From contig JABVXV010000216.1 of assembly GCA_013365325.1 (NCBI GenBank), forward strand, positions 1 through 64,000: a DNA stretch of 64,000 bases, in the 5' to 3' direction. Below are positions 27,401-40,839 of the stretch, piece by piece; positions within the stretch are counted from its first letter, which is position 1, and each line of letters begins with the position of its first letter. Position numbers and translations under genes: made by a program. The stretch comes from Dipetalonema caudispina (Eukaryota > Nematoda > Chromadorea > Rhabditida > Onchocercidae). Below the pieces are notes generated by a model, which was given only the letters and a program-made list of their open reading frames with translations, did no database searches and was not told the origin of the DNA.

Positions 27401-30400
27401 TTTCATTTTGTGTGGTTTTCAGGGACAAAATGGTTTTCAAAGAAATTTATTTAATTTTTTTCTTCCATAGGATACAACTATCGACGTTTGGATGGAAGCG
27501 TACGAGCCGAAGAGCGATTTGCTGCAGTAAATCGTTTCCAGACTAATTCTGACATATTCTGTTTCCTGTTGTCAACAAGAGCTGGAGGTCTTGGTTTAAA
27601 TTTAACCGCTGGTGATACGGTGATTTTTCTGGATTCGGATTTCAATCCACAGAATGACATTCAGGCTGCAGCAAGGTGTCATCGAATTGGACAGACGAAG
27701 TTTGCTTTTGAAAATGTTTGAGATTCTAAAAATCCCCTGAATTTTAGACGTAAACCGCTAGCTTTGATTAAACTTTTCTTAATTAAAACTGCTTTTTTTT
27801 TCTTTTTCGTGTTTTGGTTAGTTACTAGAAATGTCTGTCTTTTATCATGAAAAAGTCACTTCCGTATTTTCATTCAAAATTATATGTATTGATATTCACC
27901 TTGAAGGCCTGTGAAAATAATACGTTTGGTTGCGCGTTACACGGTGGAGGATATGATACAGTGTCGTGCAGCTCGGAAACTTCAAATGACTCGAGAGATT
28001 TTAGAGGAGAACAGTGATGCTAGTAAGTCGACAGTTTTTGCAGCCGAATTTCTGTGAACTTAAACCATGGTAAAAATGCGAAATATTTTAAATTAGTTAC
28101 AATAAATTTATGGACCTTTGTTCAGGAAAAGAATTAACATTTGCGGAAATTTCCAATCTTATAATAAAAGGCTTGAATCGGTTGAATAACGAGAAAATTG
28201 GTTCCAAAGAATTGAACATGGAAGAAATTGAAAAGTTGGTTGGTAGAACCGATGAAAACGGTCACTGGATTCATGGTGGAGAAGAACAAGTTGTGGTTAG
28301 TATTTGGTAAAAAAAAAAAGAATTTGTAACAAAAATCATGGTGCACAGTATCTCTCACAAATTAGAACTGTTATTGTTTGAGTTCTCGCCCAACGTTCAT
28401 TCTGGAATATAAGGATACTCCCATTCTCTATGTTGCTAATTTTCTGAAAAAGAACATCTTCGAAGAATTCAATTTAAATGAATTTTATGAAAACCACCTT
28501 AGATAGAAATTCAAGCTTCCATTTTATTTTTTCAAAGTAAGAACTATAGTCGAACTGTGCTTTTGATAACAAGAATTTAGAATTAAAGCATCTTTTACTT
28601 GTTCGAAAAAGATATATCAAGTATATGAGTGCTTAGGTAGATTGAGCTAAATGAGAAGACAATGTCTATGCAGAAGTTTCCAAAATTTCGAAGAATTCAT
28701 TCCAGAACTCTGAAAAACCAGGAGCTAAGGACGAAAAAGGTGATACACTGGAAAATATCTACATCTTCGAAGGGCATGATTATAAGCAGGATATTGCAGT
28801 TTTGCATGATATTATAGGTGATTCTAAAGCCATCGAATCAGTTGGAGATACTTCGGTTGGGCAGGGTAAGTATCTGAAAATTTTCGAATTTTCAATGCGA
28901 TAATTTAAACTTTTAATAGCTTGTGATATTGTGTTGAAACCATCGTGAGGTTCTTTTCCTATTTCCATTTTTTCTTTTATGTTAATACATTTCCTTGTTT
29001 TCCTGTTCTCTTTATTGAGCAGTTATGGCCTAGACAGATGGCATAATGAAAAAGACTATCCGACAGTATTGAGCGATTTCACTTTATGCTTCATTTCTAG
29101 CTCTAATTTGTGAATTTGTAATTTCGGAAATGACTGTTTGGTTGTTAGAGTAAGACTTTGAACCTGACCCAATAAGAAATAGATTGCAGCGGATGATTGA
29201 ATAGTTATTGTTTTGAGGTCATTTGGGTGGTTACTCACAATCTGACAATGTATTGAGTATCTGAGCATTTTGAAAATCTTAAATATGAATAACTTGTACT
29301 CTATGCTCGCAGCATAATTGAATATTGTCTTTTGTACAAGTTTATTGAAGAAACAATATTGGTTCAACAAGTTTTTATATGTACCTTTTTATAAGTCATT
29401 TGTTAGTTGTACCAGTTGAAAGGCGAATACGTAGACCAATATCGAAAGAGGAAATGGAGAAAAGAGTCAAAAAACGAAAGGAAACGCTGGAACGGAAAAA
29501 AAGGTTGAAAGAAGAGAAAATTGAAAAGAAAAAAGTGGAACGAGAGACGAGAAAAGCCATGAAATGGCATGAAAATAGTAAGCCTTCATCAGTAATGTTT
29601 TTCTTGAAACTTTTTTGATTTTGATGTAGTCTTGCAAAATTGTTTTGGCTTCATCATTTCAGCTAATGTTTTCTAATCATAAAAATACTTATGGAAAATT
29701 TGTTACCTTGAAATTTAGATTACAAAAGTGGCTCCTTGCCACTTCAAGAATTGCATGCAATTCAGCAGAATGACAGTAGCACAGATTTCGGACCTCATTT
29801 CGTTTACGGCAGTGTTACGGATACGCAAAAAACTCCCAGTGACAATTCAGATCGTGCGGTTATCGTTCATGTTGTGGATGATAGTGGTAAATTCCCTAAT
29901 TGTTTTTTTTTTTTTAAGACTCAAACTTAAGTTTCTAAATTGGTTCGAATAGTTTTTGTCGTTTTATACTTCTTCATAATTTCCTATCTTGGTTTTCAGG
30001 TCTCTTTGGTCATGGAGGTGTTTTTGATGCTTTGAGAAAAAAGAATCAACAAATAGTAGACACGTACGAGTTAGCAGGCAAGATGGACGATTTGCATCTT
30101 GGTGATGCACATCTTATTGAAGATATTGCTGATGAGTTGCCCATAACTCTTCTCAGACAAGATATGCATCGTTTGATTACTTACTGTCTTTACAGTAAAT
30201 ATATGAATGAATAAGAAACAGTCGTTTGCTACTTTTCTTGATTGGGTCTTTTTAAGATGTATTTTCTCTGAGATTAGTAACAGTGACAAGTCTTTCGTTG
30301 GTTTTTATTAGTCAGTATTGGATTCAATTTTTAATTTGTAGTTAGTTGCTCAATTGCTTTTATTGACAAGAGCACTTTTGTTGGTGACTATTTCTGTTTA

Positions 30401-31958
30401 AAAATTTTCATATAATTAGACGGTATTGTGCAAGATAATCACTTTGAAAAGTAAGATAAGTGAATTATTTTCTAATTCTGTTGCATGTAATAAGCTTTTT
30501 CTCTATATATAATTGCTTTTGCCAATTAAATTTGGCTTCTGTCCATGTGATGCTTAAATGATTATTAGAGATTTCATCAGTCTATTGAAACATTTCCGTC
30601 ACTATGAGTATTTTCCCAAATTTTCGTTAAACTTTAAACATTTGATATTAATATTTTCTTTTTCAGGTGAAGGATTAAGGGATAGTACCGGTATTGATGA
30701 AACTGAGCAATCCACATCTAGAACTTTTCCTTCTAAGAGGAAGGTTTCCGTGGTATTACTAGTAGCACAACACTGTCGTAGAAGAGGTTTGTTTGTGATG
30801 AATTTAGCGTTTTCGTCAAATTCAATATTTTTGAGAATCTCAAGTTCAATTTTTTGCGAAATTCACTTTTTCAAACTTTCTATTCATCTACGATCTCTTG
30901 AAAGAAAATATTATTGCCTTTGTTCACTGTTGCGATACGTTCACTCTTTTTTTCCACACCTTTAAATATTTCCTTATATTTTTTTGTTGACTGAAACGTT
31001 CGTTGATTAATCGCAGACTAATTAAAATACTTTGAAATATTTTATAGATATAATTGACCAGGATGTTTTGGCAAAATGTCTCAAAAAGCTTGCATTTTAT
31101 GCGTTGAACTCGAATGTCTTAAGTGTTCATATGCCACGAATTGGTTATGATAAACGAAATATTAGTTGGTATGCAATCGAGCGGCTTATTAGTCGCATTC
31201 TCGTTTCTAAAGGCATTCACACTTACATCTACTATTTTAACCGGAGAGCGAACAGTGCAACCGGCAGCACTATCTCTATTAAGTTTTTGAAAATTTCTTT
31301 CAAGCTTTGTGAATTTCAAGTTTGAAATTAATGTATTGACTGTAAAATATAATTTATCTTAACTGATTGTGTTCTATTTTTTAATTGATTTGAATTATCA
31401 AAATACGCTTTCTATTATTATAAAGAGGCATTATAGAGTGTTGGATAGAAACTAGACTAATGTCTTAATATTTGAACATTAGTTAATACTGAAGGTGAGC
31501 AGGTACTTTGACCTTAATCAAGTGAGGAGATTCTGGAATAAAAATCACTTTGCAGATAAAAATGTAAACAAACGTCCAGATAATACGCAGAAAATTGCAC
31601 CACGGAAAAAAAGCAGGATGAACAGTGAGGATGGAAGCGATTTTGAAGTAGGCCATTTCAATCATTTTTATGATCAGTTATTCATTTCTGCATGATGTTT
31701 AGTGATTTATATTTACCACTTTATTTTGAATTGGAAAAATTTTCATATTTTCTGTTACTTCGGTGTCCTATCAGAACTTTGTTTTATCTTGACTCATTTG
31801 AAATTTGATTAAGATTTGAATTCATGTTCCTCTAAGAGTGATTTTCTCAAAGTCGACTTTTTATTTTAAGAATTGTAGATTTGCTTCCTGATGATTTTCA
31901 GGAGGAGGAAACAGAAGAAGAACAGGACGAAGAATCTGGTGTTTCGTTTTGTTTTTGA
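24131..31958 (+). CDS. CHD1L: CHD1L/ALC1-type Snf2 chromatin remodeller with macro domain
   Basis: 19 exons, 922 aa: 24131-24173, 24543-24759, 25234-25351, 25443-25553, 25635-25785, 26214-26372, 26720-26833, 27074-27244, 27471-27699, 27907-28022, 28126-28295, 28706-28865, 29407-29577, 29719-29886, 30000-30194, 30667-30786, 31048-31254, 31556-31647, 31902-31958. All phases fit, and an in-frame TGA at 24098-24100 supports the start. Helicase motifs: DEMGLGKT (residues 43-50), DEAH (145-148), [35 protein letters not shown] and AARCHRIGQ. After the ATPase come the family's linker (FEGHDY) and a Lys/Arg/Glu-rich helix in exon 13. A macro domain (about 660-875) shows [29 protein letters not shown] and SVHMPRIG, with an acidic tail. 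Human CHD1L is 897 aa; it slides nucleosomes when its macro domain binds poly(ADP-ribose) at DNA damage. The same nuclear role is inferred. Confidence 0.93.
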
Positions 31959-34900
31959 GTAGATCAAGCAGAATAAGAGGGGAAGGCTGAAACAACTCAA
32001 CGAAGAAATAACAGAGAACTTCATAAGCGAGATTTAAATTTTATCAACTTTCACAGCAGTATTAAGAACAACGCATTCTTTATTGCTTGTTTCGCTCTCC
32101 ATTGTTTTAAAGTTGCATGAGATTGGAATTGACGATAAATTTTGCAGTGAATCAAATTCTCCATCTAGAACTTAACGATCTATATACTCGAATTATTTCA
32201 TTGCTGTTAAATTCTCTATTTCAGTCGAACTCAGCTTACTAAACTACTTAGTCAATATATTCTTTTGCCATGTATGAAATTAATTTGCCATGTGCTATCC
32301 TATATTTTCTATTCCAGTGTCTTTTCAATGTTTGGATTTTTTATTTTGTGAGGGAAATTCGAATTCTACTTGAAACCATAACTGTTTCAATGAAACTTTT
32401 TCGGCTCATTTCTAATTCTTTGAAATAACTACATTATTTTTCCAAAAATGATAGTTTCATAAAAGCGGTGGCAAAAGAGTAAGATGGTTGCAGTTTATAT
32501 ATTTAGTGGCAGTTTAAGAGATTCACGAAATTAGCGCTCGATCACTTCGCGTTTTTTTTCTTTTTTTTAACGAATTTCAGATCGTTGATCGGTATTAAAA
32601 AGTTTGGTAAGCAACTGTATGAATTGTCCATGATTGTTGAAATTTCTGCGACTAATCAAAGGGCTTAGTTTTGGCTTAATAACAATTTAAATAGATCAGA
32701 TATCCTGTAAAAGTTAAAAACTTGGATAGCTGAAGTGTTTTTTTGCTTCGCGTACTTTCTAAATACGCATAGATGACTGCCAAGATGGTTAAAAATACGA
32801 CAGTGATTAATTAATTTCGATACTAAAATTACTTCTAGTTTTTTTTAGCTAAGATAACAGTAATTTTAAATCCAAATTACTGATTTAATGTGAAGTGGGA
32901 GATTTTTTTTTTATGCTATTAACAGTTGTGAATTTAAAATTGAGGAGTTTCATTAATCTGATGAAAAAAGTCTTTGTAAATAAGTGATGTCGGTGCATCT
33001 GGTCGCTGAGTAATTTTTGCAGCGGGATTTTCTTTGCAACTAAGACAATTTCTGAATTGTTTTATAATTCTATCTAAATTCTGACTCGATCTTGTATAAG
33101 TGTGATTGGAGATTGTCGAATTTTTGCTGGAATTATTTCAGTTTTTCAATATTGTATCTTCAAAATATGAATAGCTTAATTTTAGTTTTCACTGATATTT
33201 TTTATAAAAATTCATTTTACTAATAGCAAATTTTTAATTAGATACGGAACTGGTTTGTGATGTTTTCTATCATTTATTTCATGATTTAATGAAATTTAGG
33301 GAAAAACTTTTGAGATCTCATATTGTTGTGTTTGTGAAGTATGATTGCATCAATTCTTCCTTGCCTTTTTTTTTCTCAAAAATTGCCATTTATTTTTTTT
33401 TTTACTTTGACAATTTTGCCTAAAGCAAATAAATGATATATAATCAACTGCTCAAGATAATTGTAGAAAGATATTTTGTGATAAGCAAAGTTTGTCAACT
33501 ATTACCAATCAGTCATTGAAATTTTATGGAACTTAAAAATTATCAAAATTGGTTATATCAATTACTTGCATTTCATTCCTCAATTTGACAACATAATTTA
33601 GAAATGATCTGAAGCAATGTCAATCCGTTGAAGTACTTCAATTTTATAATGCTAATGAATCGTATCTCAAATGAAATGTTATCGTTGTTAGCTATGAGTT
33701 CAAAAAACTGTTGTACAATTAATGCTTTCTCCTGTAGGTGTCTCAACCGTATCGCAGTTTCGGTGTGGCTAACCATTCTTTCAGAACAGCTAACTAGTTA
33801 GCTAATCTAGTATAGGCTCATCTAATAGCAATAAATCTTTCCTCCGTAGGGCGTATACTATATCAGTTATCGTTTCCAACAATTATTCCATACTACTAGG
33901 TAGAATTCCCAGTAGTATGGAATAATTGTTGGAAATTAATTACTGTGTATTTGCTCATATACTTGCAGAGATCATTGAAATGTAAAAAGTTGATGACATT
34001 TTTTGTCTTAAATATTTGTTAAATTTCAGTAGCATAACAAATTAAAATATTTTATTGAAAATAAAAATTTCAGATTCAATTTTCATTCATCAATAACAGC
34101 ATGGGATAATAATCATAGGAGAATGATCGTAACTTCTTGTTAGGAACATTAACGAGTTCAATCTTCATTACTAACTCAATTAGTTAATGATGATCTTTCA
34201 ATTAGCCTATCTAGTTAATTAATTAATTATTAATCGATAGATCCATCAAATTAGCTAATTTTAAGGTGGATTGTATAAAATCATAATCGGAAACTTTTAA
34301 AATTTAACTTCCTCGTTCATAAATATGAGTAAATCATCCAACACTTAATATTTTAATTCGAACATTGCTCAATTCATATTTTATAATATATCACCAGAGG
34401 AGAAATTTTTAGTGAACTGAAGGCTGATTATTATATCATGTGATAATAATGGAAATTATTTCCAATTTAGATTTTATATCGAATTTTTTCGATGAATTTC
34501 ATTTTATTAAAAACTTTTACGCAATTTTTGCTATGATTTTTCTTATAAATTAATTTGATATCAAAACTTTTGCTATATTATTTATAAATGGGTGGGAATT
34601 AAAGATAAACAAAGCATTACAAAGATTTCCTCTTTGTTTGGAAGAAAGCATTCATCAAAAGATAGCCAAATGTAAATTAACATAATCATTCATTATTTTT
34701 GACTTTAATTATCTTTTGAATAATTTTCCCTAGCTTATTTAATCATTCTATTAATCTTTTCATTACTATCCATAAAAATAACTGATTGAAATTCATTTAT
34801 CATCTCATTTAGCCGTTTCTTAAATTTCGTTTCAAGGATTGATTAGATTTAACAGTTTCGCATATTTGCCGCTATTTATTAGCATTTTTATGAATTCAAA

Positions 34901-35792
34901 GTTCTGCTCGATGTATGATTGATAATTAATGAATGGAAATGATGGTAAGATAGGGAGGAGGAAGTTTATTTTGCCCTTTGATGTTCACTTATAGTTATCA
35001 ATTGTTTCAACTTCCTATTCCTGTCATTTCTCTTCATCCTTTCAATCTTCTTCTTCTTCTTTTTTTCTTTTTTTTTTTTTTCTTCCTTCCTATTCACTGT
35101 TATTTTCGTAAAATAAAATTATTTTTTTGAACATATCTTATTCTTTTCAATCTATTATTTCCGCCATTAACTTATAGCAACACCTGTTATCTTATACTAT
35201 TCTTGTTTTATTTTCATCTCCTTTTTTGGTAGTGTTTTTTTTTTTTTTTTTTATCGTTTTAATTTTTAAACTTTTCGTTGTTTTTATCAATCGTTAAAAT
35301 ATTTTAGATTTGCTAGCTATCAATTAAAAGCAACTGGAAATGGTAAAAATTGTAATTTCTCGTAGTGGTGTAATTTTTGAATTGATAGAAGGGGAGATAA
35401 TTATGAGTTGCCTAATGGTTTAATTGAACTTCACCGATCAATAAAAGATTGATATTGTTTCATAATGACGCTGTTGAGGGCTTTATTTGTCCATGCGTTT
35501 GTATCATCAATGAATAACCTAGCTATTCTTCGTAATGATATAATATTAGGATAGGTGTTTTGGAATAGAATAATTTTCTAATAGTCTTGTTGTTCTTGTT
35601 AAAGCAAAGAATATGGAAAAATCGTTAGCTCAGATTCTGTTCTAGAGTAGTTTTCCTCTTCCTTGCTTCCCTATTTTTTCGGAATGCTCAGCTTTTTTCT
35701 CAAAATTTTCTGGCATGTGAAATGATCAGTGAACCATTTGCAGGTTTTTCAGTATTTATTTTTTTTCTTTGATCCGATTGGGTCAATGAAAA
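31959..35792. other. Intergenic region between CHD1L and the YEATS gene
   Basis: No convincing gene. It contains the perfect inverted repeat at 33873-33935, a 67-codon minus-strand frame at 33573-33776 of unknown meaning, and T-rich stretches. A TTTTTCAG acceptor (AG at 35751-35752) lies 41 bases before the YEATS ATG and suits trans-splicing or a 5' UTR intron. Confidence 0.6.
33873..33935. repeat. Perfect 25-bp inverted repeat with 13-base loop
   Basis: Arms 33873-33897 and 33911-33935 are exact reverse complements (core TCCATACTACT / AGTAGTATGGA) around a 13-base loop containing GAATTC. It resembles a pre-miRNA-sized hairpin or a terminal-repeat remnant. It is not flanked by any transposase frame that I recognise. 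Confidence 0.9.
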
Positions 35793-38700
35793 ATGAGTAA
35801 CGATACGAAATATTTTGTTCGTTTACGGATCGGCCATAAGTAAGTTCGTCATTCTTATGAAAATTAAGAATTTTTATAAAGTTTTTGGTAAAATTAGATT
35901 TCAAAAAATAAGATATAGATGCTACCGAAAATGTTGTTTTAATCATTAGGATTTGAATACTTCATAACTGTCTGATTCCACTACTGGACTGGAAAATGTG
36001 AGCGTTTTTCAACGAACTCTGCAAAGGGATAATCGCGTTGTTTCCCTTGCAGAATAACTTGTCTTTTTGTGCAAATTTTTGGAACAGAACTGTTTTGCTG
36101 TATACCAATAAAGGGACTTTTCAATAAGTTGAGACGTACGTAGCAACAGTTGTGAGATGTCAAAGTGAAACATACCACCTCGTATGACTCCGTCATTCAC
36201 TAAGCGATTTTCGATAGAAAAGCTGGATCTGCTTTATAGAAGTTTATATTTCATCTGTAAAAGTTGATGACATCGAATATGCAAATTCCTATGTTATTTA
36301 CTTTCGCTTTTGGATTGAGCTTGTTATCTGCGGCGTACCACTAATAAACACTTTACTGAATAATTTTTTTAGTTTGAATGATTGAAACAGTTGTCCATCA
36401 CTTAACATCCGTTTGATTCTCAAACACTTATAAAAAACACCTGCAGGTCCGAAATGCTTGATCGTCCAACATCGACTGGCATGACTCATCGATGGACAGT
36501 ATTTGTACACTCTTTCAGTGGAATGCCATTTACGGACCGCAGTTTTATTTCAAAGGTTGAATTTTGCTTTGCGTGAAAATTTTATATATATATATATATA
36601 TATCTATATATATATTGCGTTGTACTGGTAGCATTATAGTAATCTTTTTTGAAAGAAAGAAAAAAATAGCTTTTTTGTATCCACATCAACAGTTTACATT
36701 TTAAGCAAACATGGAAAGTTTTATTTTGAAAGACTGTTTAAACACAAAACTTTCTGAATATCATTGTGGAAATAAAAATTTGTTAATTGCTCTTCAGAAA
36801 TCCAAATATCCAGAGCTTCCTAGTTGAAAACGTCATCAAAATTCAAAATTGATGATGTTTTAATGTTTCATCGAAGCTTTTTAAATAATCAGTATTTATA
36901 GGTTGTGTTTGAATTACATCCCGATTTTTCGTCTCCACGACGAGTTGTAAAAGAACCTCCTTTTGAAGTGAACGAATTGGGTTATGGCGGATTTTCGATT
37001 CCAATTCACATCACTTTTACGGGCGCAAGCAAAATCTATAAGCTAACATATGACATGAATCTCGTATTAGGTATGCGTGATTTGTCGGTTCTAGTTCTTC
37101 GCGAAAATTAGATCGAAGTTTTGGTAAATTAGATTATTGCATTTTCAGAAAATATATCAACTTAATTCTGAATAAAAGTGTGTCTTCAAAAATATGCCAT
37201 TACAGAGAAATACAACGAGCAATTTATTACGCAGACTATCGAAATGAAACAGCCATCATCATCGTTTCGAGAATTAATTTTGAAATATGGTGGGGCTAAG
37301 AAGGATCCTGATAAACGAAAGGAAAAGCATCGATTACGGAAAGGAACAACAAGTTCGTCGGAGGAACCGGCTCCGAAGCGGGAGAAAGAGAAAGAGAAGG
37401 GCCGTTCTGGAAGCAATCCACCTTTAAGTAAATTAAAAATTCCGCGCGCTCTTGTTGATGGCGAAAAAAGGCAAAAGAATTCTAGAGCAAGTATTTCGAT
37501 TTGTTGTTAGAGTTCAATTCGGACAATATTGTTGCCCCCAACCTGCTTCTTTGAGGTTTAATAAAGTTGTAGAAGATCAATAAACTTGATGACATCTTTC
37601 CGCAACAATAGAGCGGAAAGGATTCTAGAAGATTAGAAATATTCTAAAAGGATTCTAAAGTGGAACATTTCTGGTTCTTTTTTATTTTCAAAGCTACTAA
37701 GAATTAATTTTTACGGGACATTTCCTTCGAATTTTCCAAACATACTCTAAATATCTTTAAGGGTTATGCCATTCTGACAAGTCGATATATCATATGACTA
37801 TTCTTTTAGTCTGCGTCATCTGAAAACCTTGCAAATATTCCTAAATCAATAGTTCCCGCAGAAACCAAAGCGTCATCGAATAATGAAACAAAAGCAGCTG
37901 TCTTGTCAGAAGTGAAACAAACAGAGGCGATAAGTTCGGAACCCTCAACATCAACTGAATCAAATTGTTCCGATTCGGAAACTTCGAAAATCACAACGTT
38001 CAGTGCGGAAAGCACCATTTCGGCGACTCCTACGATTGAAAGCGACTGCATGGTATTACTTTTATCTATAAAAATTATATTTTTTATATTACAATTGCTT
38101 TGCCCTTTTTCTTTTGTATTATAGTTGTAACAGCACCTTCCATTGTTGAAGGGGCGTTTTGCCAGTTTGCAGCTGTGTAGTTTGTATCAACAAAATTGTT
38201 GATTTCTTTCCTCTTAACTGCTTTTACGAATAATGACAAAGATTGAACTGTTGAAAAGTATCATTTTATGCCTGGTGATGACAAAGGTATTTATAGGACA
38301 ATTGCCTCCCAACCCTTACAGATTATTATGCATGGTTTGAGTTTTTATATTTTCTGGAGTCTTTATAGGTTGGTGAAATATGTAGGAATTTGTGTAAGAG
38401 TATAAAAAATGAGGTACTGGGTTTGCTGTGGAATTAAACAAGAGTTTTCTTAATCGAAGCAGAAACATTTCACTCTTTGCTTGGTAGGGCCTATATAAAT
38501 AAGATCATTGTCCGTACCGTGTGTGTAAGCACCACTACTAAACTTATTAGAAATTATTAGAGTGATCACAATAATTTAGTGTTGCATCATTTTCTTCCTA
38601 GTTTGAATGATCATCCTAGCTTCATTCTTATAACTTTTCAGTTCAATTCAACTTTAATAAATGGAACTTTCTACTTTGATATTATTTTTTGTTGTTGATA

Positions 38701-39054
38701 AATTATACTAAGAAGTAAGCTAAGAATGAATATTTGTGAAAATTATTGAATGATTTACAAAAATCGAAAATTTACAGAATATTTGATATTTTGATCAATC
38801 TTAATATTTTTTAGATCGAAAAACAATATGGTTTTGATTTTCTGGTTCGGCTTCAGAAAAAGTTGATGACACTAAAAGATCCAGATAAAATGTTAGCAGT
38901 TGTAAATACTCTCTTAACTCCGACATCATCCAGTCCCACTTTGCCATCGGGTTTATTGCTTACCGACAATAATTTGCTGTCATTCGATATTTGCAAATTG
39001 AATTCATCACTCGTCGGTAAATTAGGTGAAATTTGCTTTGAAGATACCGCTTAA
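35793..39054 (+). CDS. AF9/ENL-type YEATS-domain protein
   Basis: Six exons: 35793-35839, 36447-36555, 36902-37070, 37206-37453, 37810-38052, 38815-39054 (351 aa). An alternative junction uses 37490 and 37862 (346 aa). The YEATS domain (about 7-135) shows FVRLRIGH, THRWTVFV, SKVVFELHPDF, KEPPFEV and LGYGGFSIPI. A basic Lys/Arg/Glu-rich and then Ser/Thr-rich linker follows. The C-terminal ANC1-homology-like domain shows LVRLQKKLMTLKDPDKM and FDICKLNSSLVGKL, as in MLLT1/MLLT3. In that family YEATS reads acylated histone H3 and the C-terminus binds AF4, DOT1L or repressors, so a nuclear transcription-elongation role is inferred. Aligned to AF9, the pocket residues F59 and Y78 are kept (F61, Y80), but F28 is Met28. 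The 15-residue first exon was found by its phase and the GH motif. Confidence 0.9.
36586..36616. repeat. (TA)n microsatellite
   Basis: About 30 bases of TA dinucleotides with one break, in the intron after the second YEATS exon. Confidence 0.85.
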
Positions 39055-40711
39055 ATTTACACCTTAGCTGGAACTTTGAATCAAGCTTTTCAAATTTAGG
39101 GTAAAAATTGAATTTAATCAAAACAGAGTTCTTTTTCAGTAAGATTCCACTGCATGACTTCTTTTGAGTCATTCTTATTCTTACAGTTATGTACAATTTT
39201 GTTCTCCTATAACTTTTATGTGGTAATGGCGTTATATTCTATGTTTTCTATTATTCTCCTATAACAATAATTTTTAACATCTTGTTATTTTTTTTGTTAT
39301 TTCTTTTCTTTTTAACAAGCGTTTGTACAATATTTTACTTAATGAAGTTTGTTACTGTTTTGCGAATTTTTATGCATTTGCATTAATTGTCATATCATAT
39401 CATTGTAGCGTTATGGTATCACACTCGTGGGTGATTATTTAATAGTAAATAATATATGTATTGATGGCTTATTCTATTTACTCTCAGTTGAATTCCAGGC
39501 TGAGGTAGCAAAGCTGTCCATTACATCCAGTTAGCACGCCTCCTTACCGATATTGTGTTAGTATAGTCTAAACCCGATGAGTATCATTTTATTCCCTTAA
39601 TCCATATCGATGGCGGCCTCTGAAGTAACAAATATGTTGTGCTTTAATTGTTTTTTTGATGAAAAAATGTTACTTTTTTGGTTTATTGAAGTGTACTACT
39701 TCAAACTGTTGTAATTTACATTGAATTTTTTCTTTTTTTGAAATGGTATAATGAAGAATATGAATTTTTTGTTTCGATAATAATTTAGCAATGATGTGAG
39801 AATTTCACTGTTGAGTTTTCGAATTCGTCCATTGTGTCGATTTTCAAGAAGTATGAAAAACAGACATAATAACTTCAATTGCATTTGTATGATATGTACC
39901 GTTGCCATATTTTTATAACATTTTTATTGTATGTACATAATGTGTACTTTTAGTGATGAAATGATGGTATTTTATATGTACACCATTACTTTATATATGT
40001 TTTTTATTGGTTACTATATTATAAGCATATTTCAAAGATGTGTAGTCTTTTTGGAGAATTGAATTTAATTTTAAAGTAAATTTAGAATCTATTTAAACTA
40101 AAGTCCTTTGTTAATTAATAGCAATTAGGGTGAAGAAAATTATTAAAGTAAGAAAAAATGGATAAAGATAGATTGATGTGGAAGCATAGTTCCTGGAAAT
40201 AATTGTTGTATTTTTAGATTTTAATCTTCGAAGCTTATTTACCTAGAAAAAGAATAAATTAATGGAAATTGATGATCAAGACATTTCATTCCACTAGGTT
40301 AAATAAATTTACATTAAAATTTAATTGTTTGGCTTTCAGTTCATTTTTTTTTTTTTTTTTTTTTTTTGATTGATTTAAATAAGTTAAATCTACAAGCCTT
40401 CATCCTACACCACATGTAATGCTGCATTTAAAACATTCCTTTATATATCTAGAATTATTACGTTTTGCTACATCAGAGATAAAAGTGCTGCTGATTTGTT
40501 GTCATTACAACTGCTTCATTCTGTTTAAAGTCTTAGCTTTTTGGCTCGGAGTTCTGCTTAAAATATATTAAATTTCATATATTTCGGTATTACTCGTTAT
40601 TATCAACCAATTTCCTATCAGTGATATCAAAATTATTGTGATCCATTTTATTATATAATGTTTTTCATTTCTTTATTCACAATGAAATATTAATTTGAAC
40701 AACGTCAAAAG

Positions 40712-40742
<31 letters not shown>

Positions 40743-40803
40743 GAAATTAAAAAATATGAAAAAAAAAATTCCAATAAATAATCTATAAGTTGAAAATATT
40801 TTG

Positions 40804-40839
<36 letters not shown>

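Noticed and set aside
31255..31325. CHD1L ending at the TGA at 31323-31325
   Set aside because: A donor at 31255 joins in phase to two further exons encoding a basic and then acidic tail. The read-through segment could still be an alternative 3' end.
35981..36196. Two minus-strand ORFs in a YEATS intron, considered as transposase remnants
   Set aside because: No catalytic motif or terminal repeats are visible, and the frames overlap each other without clear coding preference.
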